From: an uncultured Verrucomicrobia subdivision 3 bacterium
GTDB taxonomy: Bacteria > Verrucomicrobiota > Verrucomicrobiae > Limisphaerales > CAMLLE01
Direction: 5' to 3'
DNA length: 10,547 nt
Assembly: GCA_946480555.1 (NCBI GenBank)
Contig: CAMLLE010000051.1
Span: 1 to 10,547 of the forward strand
Below are positions 1 through 7,881 of the stretch, piece by piece; positions within the stretch are counted from its first letter, which is position 1; every line of letters starts with the position of its first letter. The position numbers and the translations under genes are program-made. The notes under the pieces are model-generated. The model saw nothing but the letters and a program-made list of their open reading frames with translations. It searched no databases and was not told where the DNA came from.

Positions 1-54
1 CTCTGCGCCTCCGCGGTGAGATGATCCGGAAATGAATTTGGAGAAACGCTATAA

Positions 55-81
55 GAAGGAGCGCAGGCGGCTCGCCTGCGC
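55..81 (-). terminator. Hairpin past the decarboxylase gene, possible terminator
   Basis: A perfect 9-bp inverted repeat (GCGCAGGCG / CGCCTGCGC, 61-69 and 73-81) has a 3-base loop. It lies about 48 bases beyond the decarboxylase stop codon. Read on the minus strand, the stem is followed by TCCTTCTTAT, which is pyrimidine-rich but not a clean T run. It could therefore be a weak intrinsic terminator for the leftward transcript. It could equally be a dispersed GC-rich palindrome of the REP kind; one copy in the window cannot decide this. Confidence 0.4.
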
Positions 82-128
82 GTTGCGAAATCGCGAATGG
101 CGCGACCAACCCGTCGTGCTCTTTCAAT

Positions 129-1292
129 TCACTGGTTCACGTGCAGCACCTTCGCGGGCGGGAAACCGTTGAAATAGGTTGCCGAGGCGTTGCTATACGC
201 GCCGATCTTTTCGGAGTAAACCAGATCGTCGATTTCCAGATTCGGCAGCTGTTCCGATTGCGAGATCGTATCCAGCCCGTCACACGTCTGACCAAATACC
301 GCGCTGATCTCCTTCTTCCCCTTCTTGAACGCCTTCAGCGGATACTGGCAGTGATCGAAGATGATGCCGCTGTAGGTGTGATAAACGCTGTCGTCGATGT
401 AGTAACACATCTTGCCGTCGCGAACCGCCTTGCCAATGACGCGTGCAACGCTCGTCGCCGCCGACGCAGCGAGGAACCGTCCCGGCTCGGCGAGAATCTG
501 AATATCCGGGGCGAACAGGCGGTCGATCTCGGCATTGATGACTTTCGCCAGCTCTCGAAATGGGCGGACGTGCTTGTTGTACGGCGCGGGAAAGCCGCCG
601 CCGATGTCGAGAATCTTGATTACATGACCGCGCCCCTCGCTTTCCTTCATCACCGCGGCCGCTGCATTCAACGCCTGAACAAAGTTTTGGAAATTCGTGC
701 ATTGGCTGCCGACATGGAAACTCAATCCCTCAACGACGAGCCCAAGCTTGAAGGCCGCTTCAATCAGATCCACCGCTTCGCCCGGGGCGCAGCCGAATTT
801 TGACGACAGTTCGCACTGTGAGCCGGTGTTGTCCACGCGCAGCCGCAGCACCACGCCGGCATTCGGGGCGTATTGTCTGATCTTCTTCAGCTCGTTCAAA
901 TTGTCGTAGGTGACGAGCGGTTTGTATTTGTCCAGCGCGAGCAGTGTCTCCTTTGGCTTCGTCGGATTCGCGTAGATGATCTTGTCCCAGATGAAATCCT
1001 GCTGCTGCCTGGCCGGAAGTTTCTGAATGTTCTCGTAAACGGTCATGAACTCCGGCAGCGATGCGACGTCGAAGCTGGCCCCGGCCTTGTAGAGCGTGCG
1101 GACAATCTCTGGCGCGGGGTTCGCCTTCACGGCGTAATACACCTGCACTTTGGGCAGATGCTTGCGGAACTCCGCGTAGTTTTTCCGGATCACATCGTGG
1201 TCGATGATGACCAGCGGCGTGCCGTGTTTGGCGGCAAGAGACTGCAGCTCTTTTTGCGTCATAATGGTGCGCGACGGGTTAAGCGGTTTCAT
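129..1292 (-). CDS. Type III PLP-dependent decarboxylase, ornithine decarboxylase-like
   Basis: This is a cytoplasmic fold-type III PLP enzyme, probably decarboxylating ornithine (possibly also lysine) to the diamine for polyamine synthesis. With the ATG at 1292 it has 387 residues, normal for the family. The N-terminal alanine-racemase-like barrel carries the PLP lysine in YYAVKANP (Lys56), the ring-stacking histidine in GLSFHVGSQ (His193), the phosphate-binding GGG in DIGGGFP (231-233) and EPGR (269-272). The C-terminal beta domain has GQTCDGLD with catalytic Cys337/Asp338 and GAYSNASATYFNGF (Tyr366). The CDGLD form points to ornithine decarboxylase rather than diaminopimelate decarboxylase, which has CES at that site. 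The frame extends to a TTG at 1304, and another ATG lies at 1262; none has a clear Shine-Dalgarno, so the start is uncertain. It follows the pectinesterase with a gap of about 150 bases, so it may have its own promoter. Substrate choice is inferred. Confidence 0.9.
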   Translation of the reverse strand: MKPLNPSRTIMTQKELQSLAAKHGTPLVIIDHDVIRKNYAEFRKHLPKVQVYYAVKANPAPEIVRTLYKAGASFDVASLPEFMTVYENIQKLPARQQQDFIWDKIIYANPTKPKETLLALDKYKPLVTYDNLNELKKIRQYAPNAGVVLRLRVDNTGSQCELSSKFGCAPGEAVDLIEAAFKLGLVVEGLSFHVGSQCTNFQNFVQALNAAAAVMKESEGRGHVIKILDIGGGFPAPYNKHVRPFRELAKVINAEIDRLFAPDIQILAEPGRFLAASAATSVARVIGKAVRDGKMCYYIDDSVYHTYSGIIFDHCQYPLKAFKKGKKEISAVFGQTCDGLDTISQSEQLPNLEIDDLVYSEKIGAYSNASATYFNGFPPAKVLHVNQ

Positions 1293-1443
1293 CGGAGCGC
1301 ACAAGATAATTCAGAGTCCGCAGGAAGCGAGTGATTGAAAGAAGCCGGTCAGCCAATATCCAGAGCCATCGTTCACTGGCAAATGGCCGGATGCGCGTCC
1401 GCTCTGAATGAAGCGGCAAAGTCGCACATTCAACAGCAAACCT

Positions 1444-2421
1444 TCACCGCCCAGTATTCCTTGAACGCTCATGCGGATGCCAGCCGTCCGCTCCACCCAG
1501 CACCTTCTGCGCGGTGATGGCCTTTGCGTCCTCGGCAGACAGCTGCTTCACCCAGGGCGCGCGCGCCTCGGTAGCGGCGCCCGGACCGCTGTTCCTGAAT
1601 TCCGCATAACGCGTGGTCGCCTCTGCTTCCTTCTTGTTCCAGTTGTGCCAGCCCACGGGCCTCACGATTTCCGACATCTTCGTGTTCATGAAGATGGTGC
1701 TAGCGAAATTGCGCCAGGGCCGGCCAAGGAAGGTTTTCACGTCCGGCTCACCGGTGATTTCACATTCGTCGAACACAAAGCCAAATGCCTGCGTGTCCGG
1801 CGTCGAAGCGGCGGTAATGTAGCCATTGCGGAGGCAGTGAATCCGGCATTTTTCAAAGAGCGCCGTTGCGCCGCCGAAGATGAAATCAACGTGACCCTGA
1901 ATGAAACAATTCTCGAAATACTGCCGGCCGCGATTCAGCAGGATCGTGTCCTGCCAGCCGAGAAAGCGGCAGTTGCGAAACACGACCCGATCGCCATCCA
2001 CGCGAATCGCAAGCGCCTGGCCAACCGGCCCGGCAGAGTTCTCAAACGTGATGTTCTCCGCGGTGAAATCGTCCGCATCAACCAGTGTGGACGGCGTGCG
2101 AAACGTGCCGATGGGTTTTCCGTCGAGCCCCTTCTGATTTGCGTTGAGATCGAACGTCAAAATGGTGTTCGTCGGATTCTCGCCCAAGAAATGGAAGAAC
2201 CGCTTCTCCCGTTGCACGTAGACGACCTCACGATAAACGCCCGGCTTGATGTGAATGCGGACATGGTTGCTTTCGCTGCCGGCAGGAACGGCCATCACCG
2301 CTTCCTGGACCGTCCTGAATTGGGCTGAACCATCCGCCGCGACGAACAGATTGGTGTCCGCGCATACGAGCATCGGAAGGAACAGGATCGCGAACGGGAA
2401 AATGCGAAGTGTGAAGTTCAT
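1444..2421 (-). CDS. Secreted pectinesterase (pectin methylesterase, CE8)
   Basis: The product removes methyl esters from homogalacturonan, releasing methanol and opening pectin to lyases. It has 325 residues, a single-domain right-handed beta-helix of usual bacterial length. Residues 1-21 form a hydrophobic signal peptide with a likely signal peptidase I site after VCA, so the enzyme is periplasmic or secreted. The catalytic set is complete: oxyanion-hole Gln135 in GPVGQALA, Gln157/Asp158 in GWQDT, nucleophile Asp179 in GHVDFIFG, and Arg234/Trp236 in LGRPWR. The C-terminal GGADGWHP is also typical of the family. The ATG at 2421 is chosen because it begins the signal peptide, although no good ribosome binding site precedes it. 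No polygalacturonase, pectate lyase, sugar transporter or SusC/D pair is adjacent, so it stands alone rather than in a visible pectin-use locus. Confidence 0.95.
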   Translation of the reverse strand: MNFTLRIFPFAILFLPMLVCADTNLFVAADGSAQFRTVQEAVMAVPAGSESNHVRIHIKPGVYREVVYVQREKRFFHFLGENPTNTILTFDLNANQKGLDGKPIGTFRTPSTLVDADDFTAENITFENSAGPVGQALAIRVDGDRVVFRNCRFLGWQDTILLNRGRQYFENCFIQGHVDFIFGGATALFEKCRIHCLRNGYITAASTPDTQAFGFVFDECEITGEPDVKTFLGRPWRNFASTIFMNTKMSEIVRPVGWHNWNKKEAEATTRYAEFRNSGPGAATEARAPWVKQLSAEDAKAITAQKVLGGADGWHPHERSRNTGR

Positions 2422-2526
2422 GATGTCACGAATCGTAGCGAAATCTTGACCGCAACTGCAGCCGCTGGATTTGCACTTCGCTTTGAAAATTCGGCAATGG
2501 CATTGCGTTGCATATCGACCGTGCCT

Positions 2527-4155
2527 TCAGCCAGCGTTAATTGGACAGGCGACGCCTGGTGCGGGGCCCAGACGCTTGACGCCAATTCCCACCACCGAAA
2601 CGTCATCGCTGAACTCGCCGCAGTCGCAGAACTGACGAATGTCGGCGATCAACTGATTCGCCAGTTCCTGGGTGGGCAGATGCGCGCGGCGCTGTACCGC
2701 GCTCATCAAGCGTTCCAAGCTGAAGCATTCGTGGTCCTCGCCCTCGGCTTCGATCAACCCGTCGGTGAACATCAACAACACATCGCCTTCGGACAGCGCC
2801 TGGCTGCAGGTGGGAAATGCGGCATCGTCAAAAAGCCCCAATGCCGGGCCCTTGCAATGCCCATTCCCGCCGAGCTTCTTCACTTCGCCGGGCATCCGCC
2901 GCACGTGCAACGCCTCCGGATGCGCCGCGCTCGCGTAGCGCAATTCACCCTTCTCCACATCAGCGATCAGGTAAATCGCCGTCGCGAACATCGTCGTGCC
3001 GCTCAATTTGAAAACCCCGGCCAGTGCATGATTGATCTGCGCCAGCAGCTTGCCAGGATCGACGTTCGAATGGCTGAGGTCCTGGACCAGCGAACGCATC
3101 ATCGCGGTAATCAACGCCGCACGAACGTCATGCCCCATGACGTCACAAATGAACACCCCCACCGTCGTGTCCGAAAGCTCCACCACGTCGTAGAAATCGC
3201 CGCTCACCGCGCCGTTCGGCAGGAACAGGCTGAAGAACTCCAGCGCACTTTGCTGATACGGCAGGTGCGGAGGCAGGCAGGGAAACTTCTGCGGCAGCAT
3301 CGCGAGCTGAAGTTCGCGCGCCATTTTGAGTTCGTCCGCAATCTGTTCGTTCTTCTGCTGTAACTGGCGCGTGCGTTCCTCCAGCGCCAGCTCCGCCTTC
3401 TTGCGCGCCGTGATGTCGCGTGAAATGCCGAACGTGCCAATGATCCGTCCCGATTGATCGCGCAACGGCATCTTGGTCGTGGAAACCCAGGTGATGCTCC
3501 CGTCCGGCCAGGTTTCCATTTCTTCAATTCCCACCAGCGGCTGGCCGGTGCGCATCGTTTCCACCTCATCCACACGGGCCTGATGCGCGTGTTCGTCACT
3601 GAAGAAATCGGCGTCGGTCTTGCCCACGGCGAGCACTGGATTTTTGAGGTGGAACCGCCGGGCATGCGCCTGGTTCACCCGGATGAAACGGCTTTCCGAA
3701 TCTTTGAAATAGATCGCGTCCGGAATATTGTTCATCAGGATTTCCAGCAGGTGCCGGTCGCGGCGTGAAGACGCCTGGGCCTGATGGCGGTCGATGGCTT
3801 TCCACATCGCGCTCGCGAACTGCGCCGCGGAAAGCTCGCCCGGCAACAGGAAATCCTGCGCGCCCAATCTCAATGCGTCGCGGTTCGGCTTCCGGTCATC
3901 GCCCGTTCCCAACAAGACTATCGGCGTGTGCGGCGCGTGGGATTGCAGTTGCGCGAGCAGGTCCAGGCTCGCCGGACCGGCATTTCCCACATGCAGCAGA
4001 AGAAGATCAAAAGGGCGAACAGCCAGAACGGAAGCGGCGGCGGCGATATTTTCAGCTGATTCAATTTCGAAATCCTGACTGTGCAAAGCTGGCAGGGCAC
4101 CGGAAGCCACTCCGATCGACAGGACTCGCTGCGAGGCATTTCCCATGGGTGCCAT
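2527..4155 (-). CDS. Pseudo-receiver / PAS / SpoIIE-type PP2C serine phosphatase
   Basis: This is a predicted soluble regulatory phosphatase of 542 residues. Residues 9-120 have a receiver (CheY-like) fold. The PAS-PAC domain spans about 133-255 (IPDAIYFKD; ends GTFGISRDIT). A coiled coil at about 253-285 leads into an RsbU/SpoIIE-type PP2C domain at about 285-530. The PP2C metal-binding aspartates are present: GDFYD (319-323), CDVMGHD (Asp338), FTDGL (Asp465) and FSDDVS (Asp517/518), so it should be active. The receiver is degenerate: His55 stands where the phosphoacceptor Asp belongs (DLLLLHVG), Pro105 replaces the conserved Lys (GAQDFLLPGEL), and the acidic pair after beta-1 is absent (RVLSIGVAS). 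Such phosphatases usually act on anti-sigma antagonists or similar phosphoproteins, but no partner kinase or STAS protein lies nearby. The frame opens at a TTG at 4251; I prefer the ATG at 4155 (or 4146) because the extra residues look unlike protein and contain a palindrome. Confidence 0.9.
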   Translation of the reverse strand: MAPMGNASQRVLSIGVASGALPALHSQDFEIESAENIAAAASVLAVRPFDLLLLHVGNAGPASLDLLAQLQSHAPHTPIVLLGTGDDRKPNRDALRLGAQDFLLPGELSAAQFASAMWKAIDRHQAQASSRRDRHLLEILMNNIPDAIYFKDSESRFIRVNQAHARRFHLKNPVLAVGKTDADFFSDEHAHQARVDEVETMRTGQPLVGIEEMETWPDGSITWVSTTKMPLRDQSGRIIGTFGISRDITARKKAELALEERTRQLQQKNEQIADELKMARELQLAMLPQKFPCLPPHLPYQQSALEFFSLFLPNGAVSGDFYDVVELSDTTVGVFICDVMGHDVRAALITAMMRSLVQDLSHSNVDPGKLLAQINHALAGVFKLSGTTMFATAIYLIADVEKGELRYASAAHPEALHVRRMPGEVKKLGGNGHCKGPALGLFDDAAFPTCSQALSEGDVLLMFTDGLIEAEGEDHECFSLERLMSAVQRRAHLPTQELANQLIADIRQFCDCGEFSDDVSVVGIGVKRLGPAPGVACPINAG

Positions 4156-4256
4156 AAACTTGGGACAAATCGGAATCGATGTCCAGCAAGGGGAACGATT
4201 TGGGCAATAAAGGTCGGGCTGGGCGGGGTCGAAACGGGCAGCCCGTTCCAATCCCT

Positions 4257-4280
4257 GCGAAAAGCACCGAGGCTTCGGGT
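4257..4280 (-). terminator. Weak intrinsic terminator after the CNNM operon
   Basis: On the minus strand, seven bases after the TAA of the last CNNM gene, ACCCGA-AGCC-TCGGT forms a short stem (five pairs with one bulged C) closed by a tetraloop and followed by GCTTTT. Position and order fit an intrinsic terminator separating the CNNM operon from the phosphatase gene. The stem is short and the T run is only four, so readthrough is likely. Confidence 0.35.
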
Positions 4281-4287
4281 CATTGCG

Positions 4288-5604
4288 TTACACTTTGCGG
4301 GTGACGCGCAACTTGCCGACGCGCGTGCCTTCCATTTCCTCCACGCGCAGGTTGAATTGGCCGATGGTCAACACATCGCCCGCCTTCGGAAAGCCACCCA
4401 GCCGCTGCGTCACCCAGCCGCTCGCGGTGGTGATGCCTTCTTCGCGCAGACGTTCGCCGACGATTTCCTCCAAATCATGCAGCGGCAAGCCGCCTGCCAC
4501 TTCCCACGTGCTTTCGTTCACACGCGTCAGCAGCGGATTCTCCTGGTCGAACTCGTCCTGAATCTGGCCAACGATTTCTTCCAGGATGTTTTCCAGGGTC
4601 ACCAAGCCCATCGTGCCGCCGTATTCATCGACGACAATTGCGAGGTGCGACTTGCGTTCAAGGAAGGTCTGCAAGACACGTTCGAGGCGCGCCGTTTCGG
4701 GGACGTAAATCAACTTTCTCGCCGCAGGCAGCAGGTCCACTCCGGAACGGGCCTTGATCCGCAATGCAAACAAATCCTTGGAATGAATCACGCCCAACGT
4801 GCGATCGATGTCGCCCGCTTCGGCGAGAGGGAAGCGCGAGTAGCGCGTTTTCTCCGCGACTTCCAGGCATTCGGCCATCGTCGCTTCGGTGTCGAGGACG
4901 GTGATTTCCTGCCGTGGGCGCATGACTTCGCGCACGGTGCGGTGCCGCAGATCGAGCGCGTTTAAAACGATGGCGCGTCCGTAAGGCAATCCGCCGGAAT
5001 ACTTCTGCGAAGCGCCGACGATCAGGCGCAACTCTTCCTCCGAATGCACCAGTTCCGACTCCGTGACCGGCTCAATGCCGAACCGCCGCAGCAGCCAGTT
5101 CGCGGTGTGGTTCAAAATCCAGATCAGCGGAAACGAAACGCGGTAGAACAGATCGAGCGGGATGGCGACCCAGAGCGACGTATGCAGCGACTTGCGGATC
5201 GCGAGCGACTTCGGCGCAAGTTCACCTGCGACGATGTGCAGGAAGGTGATCGTCATGAATCCGACGATCAGCGCAATGGTTTCCTGCGCGTGTGGCGACT
5301 GCACGCCGAGGAACCGTGTCACGGGCCGGAGCAGATATTCAAACACCGGTTCGCCAATCCAGCCCAGCGCCAGGCTCGCCAGCGTGATTCCCAACTGCGT
5401 CGAACTCAGCGCCGCATCGAGATTATGCAGAATTTTGCGTGCGACCTTCGCCCGCCGCTGGCCCTTGAGCACAAGACTCTCGAGCTGCGTATCGCGGACT
5501 TTGACCAGTGCGAATTCCGCGGCGACGAAGAAACCGTTCAGCAGCACGAGGAAGATCACGGCCACGATCTTGCCGCTGATCAGCATGAATTCGCCCCAGT
5601 CCAT
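4288..5604 (-). CDS. CNNM/CorC-type transporter (DUF21-CBS-CBS-CorC_HlyC), third in operon
   Basis: This inner-membrane protein belongs to the CNNM/CorC family, often labelled hemolysin-like, whose studied members export or exchange Mg2+. It has 438 residues and the full domain order. The DUF21 membrane domain (about 10-190, three to four hydrophobic segments) contains NGFFVAAEFALVKVR and GELAPKSLA. A CBS pair (about 228-345), which in relatives binds adenine nucleotides and gates transport, carries the family signature VDEYGGTMGLVTLENILEEI (325-344). The C-terminal CorC_HlyC domain (about 360-438) has WVTQRLGGFPKAGD. It is the most canonical of the three paralogues. The ATG shares one base with the upstream gene's stop codon (TGATG) and has a strong Shine-Dalgarno, GGAGGTGA, inside the end of that gene. 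This indicates translational coupling. The exact ion is inferred from the family. Confidence 0.93.
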   Translation of the reverse strand: MDWGEFMLISGKIVAVIFLVLLNGFFVAAEFALVKVRDTQLESLVLKGQRRAKVARKILHNLDAALSSTQLGITLASLALGWIGEPVFEYLLRPVTRFLGVQSPHAQETIALIVGFMTITFLHIVAGELAPKSLAIRKSLHTSLWVAIPLDLFYRVSFPLIWILNHTANWLLRRFGIEPVTESELVHSEEELRLIVGASQKYSGGLPYGRAIVLNALDLRHRTVREVMRPRQEITVLDTEATMAECLEVAEKTRYSRFPLAEAGDIDRTLGVIHSKDLFALRIKARSGVDLLPAARKLIYVPETARLERVLQTFLERKSHLAIVVDEYGGTMGLVTLENILEEIVGQIQDEFDQENPLLTRVNESTWEVAGGLPLHDLEEIVGERLREEGITTASGWVTQRLGGFPKAGDVLTIGQFNLRVEEMEGTRVGKLRVTRKV

Positions 5605-6593
5605 CAGAGATTCACCTCCCCGAAGACAGCTTTGAGGATGTCTTCCAGCGTGACGATTCCGATTTCGCGGCGTTCGCGCGACAGCACAATTCCCATGCGC
5701 TGGCCGCTGCGTTGCATCTGGCGCAAGGCGACTTCCACGCGCAGATCTTCATCGAGATAAATTGCCGGACGGATGAATTGCGCCAGCGGTTTGGCGGCGT
5801 CCAGTGAGGGTTCGAACAAGAGCGTGTTTAGGCTGATCAACCCGCTGATGCGGCGGGCTCCGTCGCGCATTTCCCAGACTGGAATGCGCGTGAAGTGATG
5901 CTGGCGGCATTCCTCCAGCAAACGACTGACGGGCCAGTCTGCCTCCGCGGTCTTGATCTGTTCCAGCGGCTGCACAATCTGCCGGACGGAAATCCCCTGC
6001 AGATCGAGCACTCGATTGATCATCGTGCGTTCCTCGCTGCTGAAGGCCTGGGCGGATTCCTGCATGACGAAACGCAGTTCCTCGCGATTGCCAAACAGGT
6101 TTCGCCGGAAAGCCTTTCCGCCGGTCCAGCGCAGCAGGACCGAGGAACCTTTTTCCACCACGTAAACCACGGGCCGCAGCAGCAGGTGAATCAACTGAAA
6201 CGGCGGCGCCAGCGCCAGGCAAAGGCGGTTTGGAAACGTGCGAAAAAGCATCTTGGGCAGCAGATCGAACAGCGTGTAAAACAGAAACACGACCGCTGCA
6301 AAGAGGAGCACGAACAACAACCGCCGTTGCGGCAACGCTTCGTGCAGGAGGAAGATCGCCCAGCCGAATATGAAGAAGTTCGCGGCGGTGTTGCCGACGA
6401 AAATGGTCCAGAGAAAGTTCTCGGGGTTTTCCAGAAACTCGTGCAGCAGCTTCGCCGATCGCCGGCCGGCGCGCATCTGCTGGCGAATGCGCACACGGCT
6501 CAGCGCGAAGACGCCCGCTTCCATGCCGGAAAGCAGGAACGAGAGGCCCAGGCACATCACGAGCAACCCCCAGATCAGCGCGCTGCCAATCAT
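5604..6593 (-). CDS. Short CNNM-family protein lacking the CorC_HlyC domain, second in operon
   Basis: This 329-residue inner-membrane protein is paralogous to both neighbours. The DUF21 region (about 5-170) has four hydrophobic segments and keeps SGMEAGVFALSRVRIRQQ and FVGNTAANF (65-73). The usual GE-x-x-PK loop reads FDLLPKML (109-116), with Asp110 in place of the conserved Glu. The CBS pair covers about 205-325 and ends IGIVTLEDILKAVFGEVNL. The DEYGG motif of the second CBS is replaced by SRERRE (305-310), and the protein stops there, about 80-110 residues shorter than its neighbours. Both junctions are clean: the ATG overlaps the upstream stop by four bases (ATGA) after a GGAGGTGG Shine-Dalgarno, and its end carries the next gene's ribosome binding site. 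It therefore looks like a maintained gene rather than a broken one. A non-transporting or heteromeric subunit is possible but inferred. Confidence 0.9.
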   Translation of the reverse strand: MIGSALIWGLLVMCLGLSFLLSGMEAGVFALSRVRIRQQMRAGRRSAKLLHEFLENPENFLWTIFVGNTAANFFIFGWAIFLLHEALPQRRLLFVLLFAAVVFLFYTLFDLLPKMLFRTFPNRLCLALAPPFQLIHLLLRPVVYVVEKGSSVLLRWTGGKAFRRNLFGNREELRFVMQESAQAFSSEERTMINRVLDLQGISVRQIVQPLEQIKTAEADWPVSRLLEECRQHHFTRIPVWEMRDGARRISGLISLNTLLFEPSLDAAKPLAQFIRPAIYLDEDLRVEVALRQMQRSGQRMGIVLSRERREIGIVTLEDILKAVFGEVNL

Positions 6594-7822
6594 CGAGCCA
6601 CCTCCACCAACACTTCACGCACGCGGCGTTCGTCTGTGGCTGCGGCGGTCAGTTTCAATCCTCGGAAACTCGCCGAATCGCCCGGCGTCGGCACCACATG
6701 CAGCAACATGGCGAGCAAGCCGCCCATCGTATCCACTTCCGCCACTTCGCCGAGCGCCGGGTATTCGCGGCGAAAATCGTCCAGGCGCATCGTCCCGCTG
6801 ACCCGCCATTTGCCCTTGTCCATCCGTTCCATCACGAAACGATCACGCTCCATCTCGGGACGGATTTTACCGACCAGCTCTTCCAGGATGTCCTCGGTGG
6901 TGACCAATCCCGCCGTGCCACCAAATTCATCGAGCACGACTGCCATCCCGCGTTGCTGGCGTTGCAGGCTTTTGAGCAGCTGCAGCAGGTTCATCGATTC
7001 CGGAACGAAGGAGGGAAACTCAATGGCGTCCGCCAGATCGACATTGGGATCGAGCAGCAGTGCGCGTGTGTTCAGGATGCCAACGATCGTATCAGGGGTT
7101 TCATCGTAGATGGGCAGCCGGCGATGCTTGTGCTTTTTCGCCGCGGCGATCATTTCCTCGATCGAGAGATCGTCGGAAATGCAGGCGATCTGCGAACGAG
7201 GCTTCATCACTTCGCGCGCGGTGCGGCGATCAAGGCTGATGATCTGAAGGATGATTTCCTTCTCGGACTGCCGCAGCGAACCTTGTTGATAGGCGAGTTC
7301 AACCAGCTCGCGATATTCATCATCGCTGAAGCCGGTCTGGGGTTGAACGGCCTTGGGAATGACGGAACTGAGAATCGCGCTGTTGAGCTTCTGGGCCGCC
7401 GAGCGCAACACCCAGGCTGCCTTCTCCAGGAACAACATTGGCCGCGCCACGCGCAAAGCCCAAAGTTCGGGCCGGCGCACGGCGAGCGTCTTGGGGAGCA
7501 CCTCGCAACCGAAGAGAATCAAGGCGAACAGCAGAATGATCGTGGTCCACAACGGCCAGCGGCCGCTCAGCGCCATCCAGAACGCCGGTGCCAGCATGGC
7601 CGCGCTCGCGAAGGTGTTTCCAAGGACCATCGTGGCCAGCAAATCCTGCGGCTCGGCCAGCAGCCTTGAAACGATGCCGCCCAGGTGCGGCTTGCGCGTG
7701 GCGAGCTGCTTGACCTGCCAGTTGCTCAAGGAAAACAGCGCCGTTTCCGCCAAGGCGAAGAAGAAACTGGCCCCGGCGAAGAACAGAACCAAAACCACAG
7801 CAATGATTGGCGCCGTCAGCAC
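6590..7822 (-). CDS. CNNM/CorC-type transporter (DUF21-CBS-CBS-CorC_HlyC), first in operon
   Basis: This 410-residue inner-membrane CNNM/CorC-family protein is probably involved in Mg2+ or other divalent cation efflux. The DUF21 domain (about 5-165) has FALAETALFSLS (22-33), MVLGNTFASAAM (65-76) and the GCEVLPKTLAVRRPE loop (105-119). The CBS pair spans about 205-315, with the hallmark VLDEFGGTAGLVTTEDILEE (296-315). The CorC_HlyC domain (about 335-410) contains DTMGGLLAMLLHVVPTPGD. The domain order matches the gene two places downstream. The only in-frame start before the first membrane segment is a GTG at 7822, and no convincing Shine-Dalgarno precedes it, in contrast to the strong sites before the next two genes. 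It heads the three-gene operon and diverges from secA across a 289-base region. Transport direction and ion come from family knowledge. Confidence 0.93.
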   Translation of the reverse strand: MLTAPIIAVVLVLFFAGASFFFALAETALFSLSNWQVKQLATRKPHLGGIVSRLLAEPQDLLATMVLGNTFASAAMLAPAFWMALSGRWPLWTTIILLFALILFGCEVLPKTLAVRRPELWALRVARPMLFLEKAAWVLRSAAQKLNSAILSSVIPKAVQPQTGFSDDEYRELVELAYQQGSLRQSEKEIILQIISLDRRTAREVMKPRSQIACISDDLSIEEMIAAAKKHKHRRLPIYDETPDTIVGILNTRALLLDPNVDLADAIEFPSFVPESMNLLQLLKSLQRQQRGMAVVLDEFGGTAGLVTTEDILEELVGKIRPEMERDRFVMERMDKGKWRVSGTMRLDDFRREYPALGEVAEVDTMGGLLAMLLHVVPTPGDSASFRGLKLTAAATDERRVREVLVEVAR

Positions 7823-7881
7823 GGCGGGAGAATGGCGGAATCAAAATCCCAAGGCAAAAGCAAAGGCGGGAACGGATTTGA

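Noticed and set aside
141..803. Plus-strand open frame of 220 codons opposite the decarboxylase
   Set aside because: It is antisense to a gene with complete PLP-enzyme motifs; its translation is arginine-rich and has no recognisable domain.
2359..2421. Lipoprotein signal at Cys20 of the pectinesterase
   Set aside because: The residues before the cysteine (MLV) do not match a lipobox, which needs a small residue at -1; a signal peptidase I site after VCA fits better.
2494..2506. GCAATG-G-CATTGC palindrome between the phosphatase and pectinesterase genes, as a terminator
   Set aside because: After allowing a real loop the stem has five pairs, and the following minus-strand sequence has only four Ts several bases away.
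2446..3363. Plus-strand open frame of 305 codons opposite the phosphatase
   Set aside because: Its composition (His, Arg, Gln rich) is that of a reverse-complement shadow of a GC-rich gene, and it covers the conserved PP2C domain.
4156..4251. 32-residue N-terminal extension of the phosphatase from a TTG start
   Set aside because: The residues look like translated spacer, contain the AACGGGC-A-GCCCGTT palindrome (4233-4247), and precede the first receiver strand; the ATG at 4155 is simpler.
5895..7109. Plus-strand open frame of 404 codons across two CNNM genes
   Set aside because: It spans the overlap of two well-supported membrane genes on the other strand and is a low-complexity Arg/Ser/Gln-rich shadow.
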